Shown here: positions 1 through 7,338 of the stretch, piece by piece
How the letters are laid out: each line of letters opens with the position of its first letter
Position numbering within the stretch: position 1 is the first letter of the stretch
From: Mantis religiosa
Lineage: Eukaryota; Arthropoda; Insecta; Mantodea; Mantidae
Length of the DNA stretch: 64,000 bases
Reading direction: 5' to 3'
Assembly: GCA_030765055.1 (NCBI GenBank)
Contig: CM060953.1
Coordinates: 73,759,836-73,823,835 of the forward strand
Translations under genes and position numbers: made by a program
The notes under the pieces: generated by a model
Database searches by the model: none
What the model saw: the letters and a program-made list of their open reading frames with translations, nothing else
Told to the model about the DNA's origin: nothing

Positions 1-190
1 ATGTAAGTTGTACATATTATTAATAACCTACGCTGTCGAAACCTCAACATATCAAACTATTTCCTTCTCCTTGGGGAGCAGAAATCTGCGCGGTGACGTA
101 ACACGCTAACTTGCCTTTCGTTCGGGGGCATATTTGACGGTTAGAGTTGACGGAGCTGCCGTCACACCGCCACTATCTATCTTCCCCTGA
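1..190. repeat. Diverged interspersed repeat, family G, copy 1
   Basis: This segment aligns with 11512-11705. Shared blocks include the opening ATGTAAGTTGTACAT, a CATCAAACTAT-like block, GCGCGGTRACGT, CACGCTAAC, GCGTTCGGG-like text and TGACGGAGCT followed by CACCGC. Divergence is substantial, with substitutions and small indels, so these are two old copies of one element. No coding capacity or terminal repeats are visible, and the window edge may cut this copy. The class is not determined. Confidence 0.6.
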
Positions 191-636
191 TTTAATGCTT
201 CTACATTTTCTTGAAACATTTTATTTTATAAGCCACGTATAAACTAAGAACGAAGGAGGCCATAACAAGATACACGGTTTGTTTCGTCGAGTGTTTCAGA
301 GTAGGTGATATTTTGCAATCAGAATAATAAAATACTGCGTTGGAATTTAAAATAATTGGACATCTTTTCATGCATAACATCGATTGGAATGAAATAAGTG
401 CTGGGATAAGCACGAGCGAAATATTTCTGGTCTGACCGTATTCCTGTTTTTGAAACAATTTTCTGAAAATCCTCCCACATACACTTTCTCTCTCACAGAC
501 ACACACCCGGATTTACACGCACACATATACACAGACAAAATGGAGAAATTGCAATATAAAAATTCCTTGAAACTTTCAATGTTTCTTCTGTACATGTGGC
601 AGAGAAGGATTATCTAACTAAATCTGAATGGACCAA
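191..636. other. No recognisable gene
   Basis: AT-rich sequence with a short CA-rich patch around 495-535. The short open frames here lack coding-like composition, splice sites and any family motif. Confidence 0.5.
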
Positions 637-1140
637 GTGGGATCGCTCAGGTGGTTTCGTCTGTGGCCCGTGTTCGGAAGGCCCGGGTTCGATTCCCGTT
701 GCCGAACTACCTGACCCATGGTTCTTTTCGGGGATTTTCTCGGGTCTCCAGTCGAATGCTGGGTAGTTTGATTAATTCCTTCGAATTTCTTGTCCCTCCA
801 TTTTATCTCCAGGATCATTTCATATCATCTTGCATCTGGTGATCTCTGTCAGGGTAGAAGTGTCGGTGGGAGCCTTGACGGTGCATCACACGATGATATG
901 CTCTGAGTGAACCACTTCCTCCTCCGGTAGGTGGGTTGCAGGTCTCCGACCCGGCTCCTGGGACAGTGTTCGGACATGTCCGTTGCATGGTCTGCTAGGG
1001 GAAGTTTTCATCTAAGTAAAAAACATATGCGGGACCCTGCCCTCTGCACTCTACTGCCTCCTTGGGAGGGCCATCCTTTGTCTCCTCTCGCCTCATCCTT
1101 ACTCCCGGGGGTGCCACACTTGGGGGCATAAGATACAATA
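637..1140 (+). mobile_element. tRNA-derived SINE-like repeat, family B, copy 1
   Basis: A 5' head contains a box-B-like GGGTTCGATTCCCGT around 683-698, preceded by a box-A-like CTCAGGTGGTTTCG. It is followed by a long GC-rich body. The same head and body recur at 21087-21720, including CCTCCTCCGGT, GGAAGNTTTCATC and CTCCCGGGGGTGCC. Two diverged copies with an internal Pol III promoter-like head support a SINE. The body of about 500 bp is long for a SINE, so the head may be fused to another repeat. Confidence 0.6.
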
Positions 1141-1162
1141 GACAAAGACTGGCAGTCCTAGT

Positions 1163-1231
1163 GGATAGTGTAATATAAAAAATTAGTTTTGGAAATTAAA
1201 GATAAGGATTTATTTCCTTTGAAGTTTTAAA
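1163..1231. repeat. 70-bp repeat, family J, copy 1
   Basis: Aligns with 19175-19243 with only a few differences (shared blocks ATTAGTTTTGGAAATTAA and ATTTATTTCCTTTGAAGTTT). It begins about 20 bp after the SINE-B copy ends. It could be the end of a larger element whose remainder has diverged. Confidence 0.6.
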
Positions 1232-1519
1232 AATAAGACCTATTTTGGGTTTATTGATTAGAGTTAAAATTAATATTCCTAAAGATATTATTTTTCCATT
1301 GAAATCATTTGAAACCCTTCGAAGAAAAAAGAATTGTAAGGTTTTTAAATGTTAAGGTTCATTCCATTCGCAAGTCGAACACTTCCGAAATGTTCTTTTG
1401 TTAAAATGAAGCCACAGTATAATGAATCTTCATGATCTTCACAAACAGGGCGGATTTTTCTGAATGCATTGGTACAAACAAACGTTTACCGTAGATAGAG
1501 ATCGCACATACGGTAAAGT

Positions 1520-1864
1520 CGGTCTAGTAAAGCAAAATATTGTTTGCTGGTGTTAGCAGTTACCAAAGAATATCCAGTGATGATGTTCATCCGTTCATAA
1601 TCCAGACATTTGATATCCGCCACCTCAGTGGCTTTAGTTTCAGCAGTTTGTAATTATAACATTCCAAACGTAATACGAGTATTATCATACTCGGTCTAGT
1701 AAAGCAAAATATTTATTTGCTGGTGTTAGCAGTTTACCAAAGAATTTCTAGTGTTGATGCTCATCCGTTCATAATCCACGCATTTGATATCCGCCACCTC
1801 AGTGGCTTTAGTTTTGGCTGTTTTTAATTATAACATTCCAAAAATAATACGAGTATTATCATAC
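1520..1864. repeat. Two-copy tandem duplication, about 172-bp unit
   Basis: Unit 1 is 1520-1691 and unit 2 is 1692-1864. Both start CGGTCTAGTAAAGCAAAATAT and end TACGAGTATTATCATAC, and both contain GATATCCGCCACCTCAGTGG. They differ by scattered substitutions and 1-2 nt indels. This is a local segmental duplication. No ORF or promoter is evident. Confidence 0.85.
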
Positions 1865-2780
1865 CTCTTGTTCAACTGTATCTGATTTACCTCTGTCCTG
1901 GTTTCAAAACAAACTAAATTAAAGAAAGCGCATCCCCTGTGTATTTTCATGATGTGGTTGCAGTGCGGGTTTGCGGGAAACAGTTGAATGGCAGATTGTA
2001 AAGCTAGGAATTTTAATTCCGTATAAAACCCACTGAGCTATTATAAACCTCTCTGCTCTTTTGCTTTGCTATACAAACACACTAACTTATAATGACTTAA
2101 CGCTATCTCTTGCAAATGTATTTCAATGCAGTTCAGCCCCTGAGGAAAAAATACATATTACAAAAGTTGAAATGAACTGTTAAGAAAGAGATAGGACGCA
2201 TAAGTGGTATCAGAAGCCACAGACAATCGTTGAAATTAAGCTACAAATTCTGTATTCGTTTAAGGTGAGAAGGTACTGCACTTGGGTTAAAATTCACTAT
2301 TTTATTTTTACATTTTATTATAATAAGTTTTATTCTTATAGATTACAAATATATAGTTAATAAGTTCATTGGAACAATATCTTATACCTAATTTGCTTAT
2401 CATATTAGTGGGTGTTAAGTTTTTGACACGCCCCTTTTCGCAAGCTTTCAGAAAATCGATGATAGCTTCTGTAATACTGAGCAGATAATTCTGAACTAAG
2501 CGTTGTTTGTAACAGAACTTCCCAGCTTTCTGCTGGTACCACTGTAACTCCAATGATGCTAGTTTTTCTTTTGTCTTTGGCTGTGTATGTGAACAGTTAT
2601 TTGTTCTGAATAATATTTTGTATTAGTTATTGGTGAATATATGGTACGGGTAGGCCAAAAACATTTGGAAAGTGAAAGTATATAAACATTCGTTTTAATA
2701 AACATGGAATAGTAAATGTGAAAAAATATAAATACAATAGACAATGAAACCACGAGGAATCTTGAGGTTAGTAAGCCCAG
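1865..2780. other. No recognisable gene; short inverted match to 10483-10500
   Basis: AT-rich. An 18-bp segment near 2263-2280 (AAGGTGAGAAGGTACTGC) is the reverse complement of sequence near 10483-10500, on the other side of the retrotransposon. Both may belong to an old repeat. Nothing else is recognisable. Confidence 0.4.
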
Positions 2781-2917
2781 TTCACAGAGCTGCGTGTCCT
2801 GAAAGCAGATAAAATGGTTGAAGAACTGGTCAAGAAGGCAAAAAGGAACTTGAAAGAACAAGTGAGAATGCAGAGGGCCAAGGTTGTGCAGCAGGAACGT
2901 TCTGACTCATGTGAGAA
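2781..2917 (+). CDS. Candidate host exon encoding a Lys/Glu-rich helical segment
   Basis: An open frame of 45 codons plus 2 nt lies between an AG acceptor (CCCAG|TTCACAG) and a strong donor (GAGAA|GTGAGTAA). In-frame stops (TAG, TAA) lie just upstream of the acceptor, so the frame would open only if spliced there. The peptide contains MVEELVKKAKRNLKEQ, is rich in Lys, Glu, Gln and Arg, and looks like a charged helix or coiled coil. Base composition is richer in G and C than the flanks. Against it, the acceptor lacks a good pyrimidine tract and no partner exon was found. I do not recognise the protein. Confidence 0.35.
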
Positions 2918-3057
2918 GTGAGTAATAAATATATAAACTTTTAAGCTGTTTTTCTCAGTTTCACATTTTTTCAGGTTCCGGTACACTTTTTTTAAAAAAA
3001 AAACCTAATCAACTAAAACATATGCATTTTTGGGTGTATTAGACAGACTCATCAGAA

Positions 3058-3561
3058 TGTAACGGGATTATATTTTCGTTCATCTTCAACTAATAAGCAA
3101 GCCAACTTTTTGTAAGATCCAAATCGAGTTTTAATCTACTGAGAGTCGTGAGCTCTTTTCTCAGGTGTGGATGCGGATTTTTGGTGAAAATAAAATTTAG
3201 ATGAGTCCAATTTTGTAATATATTATTTAATTATATAATATGAACTATGATTCACTCTTATCTATTATAAATATTGAATAACACTTTTGAATCTTATTAA
3301 TTTTCCTTTACAATTACAATCCTCGTAACATCTTTCCTCCTTCTCCAGCAAGACACAAGATTCTCACACTTTTTTAGATTATTGATTTTCTTGTCCCCAT
3401 AGCAATTCCCACCTTATTTTGTGATTGGCCGATTCACTGACACGTCATCACACCACGTGATACCACGTCACACCACTACTACTTCGGCCAATCACACAAC
3501 TACATACATTTTTATATATTTATTATTCCTTCGAACATTACTAAACAAAAATACTGTTACA
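3058..3561 (-). repeat. 3' LTR of the Gypsy-type element (504 bp)
   Basis: Starts TGTAACGGG and ends CTGTTACA on the plus strand, forming the terminal inverted repeat TGTAAC/GTTACA. Positions 3343-3561 (the U3 side on the minus strand) are identical by eye to 10012-10230, including a CACGTG box and a TATATA stretch suitable for a minus-strand TATA box. The remaining approximately 285 bp do not align with the other LTR beyond the first 10 bp and a CGTAACATCTT patch near 3324. Confidence 0.9.
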
Positions 3562-3574
3562 AATGCCCCTCTTC
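3562..3574 (-). promoter_or_regulatory. Polypurine tract
   Basis: On the minus strand this reads GAAGAGGGGCATT and abuts the TGTAACAG start of the 3' LTR. Position and composition match a plus-strand primer for reverse transcription. Its outer four bases are also part of a perfect hairpin arm (3571-3588). Confidence 0.8.
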
Positions 3575-3634
3575 GAAATATATGGAAAATAACCAAATAA
3601 AGGAATTAACAATCTGTTTCCATATATTTCGAAG
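3571..3634. repeat. 18-bp perfect inverted repeat next to the polypurine tract
   Basis: Arm CTTCGAAATATATGGAAA (3571-3588) pairs perfectly with TTTCCATATATTTCGAAG (3617-3634) around a 28-nt AT-rich loop. In element RNA it forms a stem immediately 5' of the PPT. A role is inferred only. Confidence 0.85.
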
Positions 3635-3883
3635 AACAGCCCCAATTAACAATTTCGTTTACACCAATATCACACAACATCAATACAACATACATAAAAT
3701 ATAATAATATACCTACATTGGATAAAATATAATAAATGAACATTTAACAACAATTTCACATTATTACACAAACATAAAACACAACAATAAATTAACATTA
3801 ATTAAAATACAACAATATATTGATGTTTAACAATGTTTTTTTTTTATTATTTAACACACACATAGTATATATTCAATATTGTT

Positions 3884-4009
3884 TCAATTACTGTCAATGC
3901 TTTTGAAAGGTTTCATTAATGTCTTATGATATCTTCCCACAATCTTATTATTCGAATCTTGCAATTCATAAGTGTGATCTCCAAATTTGGTTACTACTCT
4001 ATACGGACC
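3884..4009 (-). pseudogene. Disconnected C-terminal GPY/F-like tail of pol
   Basis: Continuing in exactly the pol frame past its stop (TAA, 4036-4034), there are seven more codons, a second TAA (4012-4010), and then 41 codons to TGA at 3886-3884. They open with a GPYRV motif and contain an HTYEL-like block. This matches the GPY/F module that ends many Ty3/Gypsy integrases. The frame is unchanged, so the break comes from two point nonsense codons and not from an indel. The tail is not translated with Pol unless both stops are read through. Confidence 0.75.
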
Positions 4010-4033
4010 TTAATAAATTAAGTTCATTCTCCA

Positions 4034-7000
4034 TTACACTTTTCGTCTAGCATCTGAGATGTTAAATGTCTTCACTAAAACCATATCATTTATTTCAGGA
4101 TCCCATTTGGCCTTTCTTCTTTGTACTTTCTTTAATCTTTTTTCAGATTTTTCTAGTATTCTTTTAAATGCTTCAGCGCATTTCTCTTCATCATTTAGCA
4201 CATTTGTTTTCTCCTCAAAAGTCGTTGGTACATTTAATATAAGAGGTTCAGGAGGTTTTCCAGTCATTAGCTCTATTGGAGCGAATCTTGTAGTAGCGTT
4301 TGGGGTGTTATTTATTATCTTTTCTATGACAGTACAATATTTATACCAACACCGGTGATTCGAATGACACAGTATTCGAAAATAAAAAGTTAAGTCTCGC
4401 ATCACTCTCTCACAAGGATTTCCTTGTGGATAATAAACCGAAGAATTATAAATTTTGATATTGTTTTTCTTCATCTCGGATGTAAACAATTTGCTTCGAT
4501 GAACTGTGGCGTTGTCTGAAAGTATGGCTTTTATTTGCCCATATTCTGGTATCCACCCCTTTAAAATTTTATTGACACATGTTTTACTCTTAATATTTTG
4601 AACGGGGTAAATTTTCACAAATTTAGTAAAAATGTCAAACATCACAAAAATGTATTTACAATTATATTGGCTAGCCGGCATCTCCCCGTGTGCATCGATC
4701 GCAACTAATTCATTCTTTTTATCTCTGATGATGGTCTGAGGTTCAAAATCATATTTGATGCTTATAGGTTTAGCTCTTTGGCACAGTTCACACGTTGAAA
4801 TTAATTTCCGTACTTTCCTATCAATGTGCTTTATATATAGCTGTTCTTTGATGGTCATGGAAGTTTTCTCGCATCCAGAATGAGCTAGGTGGTGATGAAA
4901 TGAAGTGATTACACTTTCTTCTAAACTACTGGGAACTATAACCTTCCATTTTTTTATCACATCTCCATGTAATTTATAAAGTACACCATTTTTCTTGGCT
5001 ATGGTGCAATTCGCAGCATCTTCAACTGCTGGAGCCTGTCGCAACAATGCAGATAATTTCGAATCATTTTGTTGAATTTCCGAGATATTTTTAAATTTTA
5101 GAGTAAGATTTCTATCGCATGTAAAATTTAACTCGAAAAGTTTTATCTCATGTTGAGATTGTGACAATGTCTCTGGAATTTCTCCATGCATTTTCTGTCT
5201 CGACAACAAATCACTAAATATATTATTCTTTCCTGAGATGTGCCGAACCTCAATATCATAGGAAGTAATTTCATGTATGTAACGAGATATTTTAGAGCTA
5301 GTTAGTTTACATTTTTTTATAAATGATAGACTAATATGGTCAGTATATACAATAACTTTAGTATTGTACACATATTGCCTAAATTTTTGCAAAGCAAAAT
5401 ATATAGCTCCTATTTCTAACTCCGTAATACAAGTGTTAGATTCATTTTGGTTCAAAACTCTTGAAGCAGTGGCAATTACATGATTATTCCCATCCAAATC
5501 AGTTTGAGTTAATACTGCTGCATAAGCATGGATACTAGCATCTGAATAGATGTTAAAGGGTTGGTTTCTAATAGGTCTTTCCAAAAGAATGGCGTTTTTA
5601 AATAACTCTTTAATGTTTTGAAAAGACTGTTGGTGTTTTTCTGTCCACTTCCAGACTGAATTCTTCTTCAAAAGTTCTCTCAAAGGACTAAGCTCCTTGG
5701 CATAATTTACCACAAACTTACTTTCATACTGTAGTATGCCAATAAATCTTCTTAGTTGTTTAATATTCTTTGGTGGTGGAATAGATTCAATGGATTTTAT
5801 TCTATCTGGATTTGGTGCCATACCTTTTTCGGATATTATGTACCCTAAAAATTCAATTTCTTTGGCAATAAAACTTGATTTATCCAAATTTATAGTCATA
5901 CCACTTTCAGAAAATTTTGTAAATATGTAATTCAGATGAGATATATGTTCGTCGAAATCTTGATCAAAGATAAGAAAATCGTCTATATATTGAATAGCAA
6001 AATTCTCAATTGTATCTCCAAAAATATTATATAAGGCTCGAAGTAATGCACTTCCACTTGTTGACAATCCAAAACAGCATGTTTTGAACTGGTAAATTCT
6101 CCCTCCAAAATTAAACGCAGTATATTTTCTAACTGATTCATCCAAGGGAATCTGCCAATATGAGGACACCAAATCTAATTTCGAAAAATATTTTCCACGC
6201 TCTAACTTAGATAGCACTTCATCCACTCCAAGAGGCCTAAAATGGTCTGGTTGGGTTAATGAATTAATTTTTCTTGCATCAATTGTCATACGCAATGAGC
6301 CATCTGATTTATGAACCCAACATAGAGGATGTAAGTAAGGTGAGTTAGAAATTTCTATTATTCCATTTTCTAACATTTTATTTATCACCTCTGATGCTTG
6401 CTGTCTTATAGCTATGGGTAAAGGTCGGCTTTTATGTGTATAGGGAGCAGTATCATTCACTTTAAATGTGTGTGTGTATTTGTTACACAGTCCAGGTTTT
6501 GAACTAAAGGCTTTTCTATTCTTTAATATACACAATTTCAACTGTTCTTTTCTCGCTTGGTCTAAATTGTATGTGTTTTCTAACTTTACTTGTAATATTC
6601 TCTGGAATTCTATTTCTTCCTCCACTTGGCTTCCGCCGTTCTTATCTTGTATTGTATATAATTGGCAACAATGCTTTTCAAGGTCAGTTACATTATTTTG
6701 CAATCCATCAATAATTAAACTCTTCCCACAATTTTCATTTTCCTCGTATTCAATATTACCATTTTCTTGCAAAAGTATATCTTCCACAAAAAACCTTTCA
6801 TTATTTATATTATCCATATTCTCTTCTTTTCTTCCATCTTCTTCCAATAATTTTATTACTAATAAATCATTTTCTGTCTTAACCTTCATTTCATGCATTT
6901 CGAAATTCAATACACTTTGCCATTCATATAATAAATCATTACCCACAATTACATCTCTTGCCAAATGTGGAATTACCAACGCAATGAAATTGAAATTCCA

Positions 7001-7303
7001 TTCACCTATTCGCCCCTTAATTAATACTTGATATTTAATCCTATCCTTTTTCTTCCCAATTGCAGTACTGCAGTAAACGTTACACACATTTAAATATTCC
7101 ACTTTATAGTTAGCTAACAGATTTTTAAACAATTCCTCACTTATCACAGTAGAACTGGCTCCAGTATCAATTAAGGCTGTATATTCTTTATCCCATAGGT
7201 AAATAATTATCTGAGGTGGGTTAACTAATTCCTTATTTTTCTGCAAGAGAGTGAGCTTATTTCCGTTATCTTCAACTTTCAATTCGCCCTGTGTCATCCT
7301 CAC
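4034..7303 (-). CDS. pol: Pol polyprotein: protease, reverse transcriptase, RNase H, integrase (C-terminally truncated)
   Basis: 1089 codons, numbered from the GTG at 7303. The frame has no ATG before codon 3 and stays open upstream into gag, which fits expression as a Gag-Pol frameshift product. Retropepsin active site DTGAS at 46-50. RT from about 290 to 520, with catalytic D377 (KLDLVS) and YIDD at 439-442. RNase H from about 580, with D588 (YSDAS), E628/E630 region and D655 (YTDH). Integrase zinc-binding H804/H808 and C838/C841. The integrase catalytic triad is D870, D930 and E965, with 34 residues between the last two. All key catalytic residues are present. The protein stops after residue 1089, before the GPY/F-like tail. 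The enzymes would copy element RNA into DNA and insert it. Confidence 0.95.
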   Translation of the reverse strand: MRMTQGELKVEDNGNKLTLLQKNKELVNPPQIIIYLWDKEYTALIDTGASSTVISEELFKNLLANYKVEYLNVCNVYCSTAIGKKKDRIKYQVLIKGRIGEWNFNFIALVIPHLARDVIVGNDLLYEWQSVLNFEMHEMKVKTENDLLVIKLLEEDGRKEENMDNINNERFFVEDILLQENGNIEYEENENCGKSLIIDGLQNNVTDLEKHCCQLYTIQDKNGGSQVEEEIEFQRILQVKLENTYNLDQARKEQLKLCILKNRKAFSSKPGLCNKYTHTFKVNDTAPYTHKSRPLPIAIRQQASEVINKMLENGIIEISNSPYLHPLCWVHKSDGSLRMTIDARKINSLTQPDHFRPLGVDEVLSKLERGKYFSKLDLVSSYWQIPLDESVRKYTAFNFGGRIYQFKTCCFGLSTSGSALLRALYNIFGDTIENFAIQYIDDFLIFDQDFDEHISHLNYIFTKFSESGMTINLDKSSFIAKEIEFLGYIISEKGMAPNPDRIKSIESIPPPKNIKQLRRFIGILQYESKFVVNYAKELSPLRELLKKNSVWKWTEKHQQSFQNIKELFKNAILLERPIRNQPFNIYSDASIHAYAAVLTQTDLDGNNHVIATASRVLNQNESNTCITELEIGAIYFALQKFRQYVYNTKVIVYTDHISLSFIKKCKLTSSKISRYIHEITSYDIEVRHISGKNNIFSDLLSRQKMHGEIPETLSQSQHEIKLFELNFTCDRNLTLKFKNISEIQQNDSKLSALLRQAPAVEDAANCTIAKKNGVLYKLHGDVIKKWKVIVPSSLEESVITSFHHHLAHSGCEKTSMTIKEQLYIKHIDRKVRKLISTCELCQRAKPISIKYDFEPQTIIRDKKNELVAIDAHGEMPASQYNCKYIFVMFDIFTKFVKIYPVQNIKSKTCVNKILKGWIPEYGQIKAILSDNATVHRSKLFTSEMKKNNIKIYNSSVYYPQGNPCERVMRDLTFYFRILCHSNHRCWYKYCTVIEKIINNTPNATTRFAPIELMTGKPPEPLILNVPTTFEEKTNVLNDEEKCAEAFKRILEKSEKRLKKVQRRKAKWDPEINDMVLVKTFNISDARRKV

Positions 7304-7338
7304 CGAACCACTTTCCAGAGCACAAAATGATTTGGTTT

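Noticed and set aside
3562..3883. Env gene between pol and the 3' LTR
   Set aside because: The spacer is about 320 bp, AT-rich and without an open frame.
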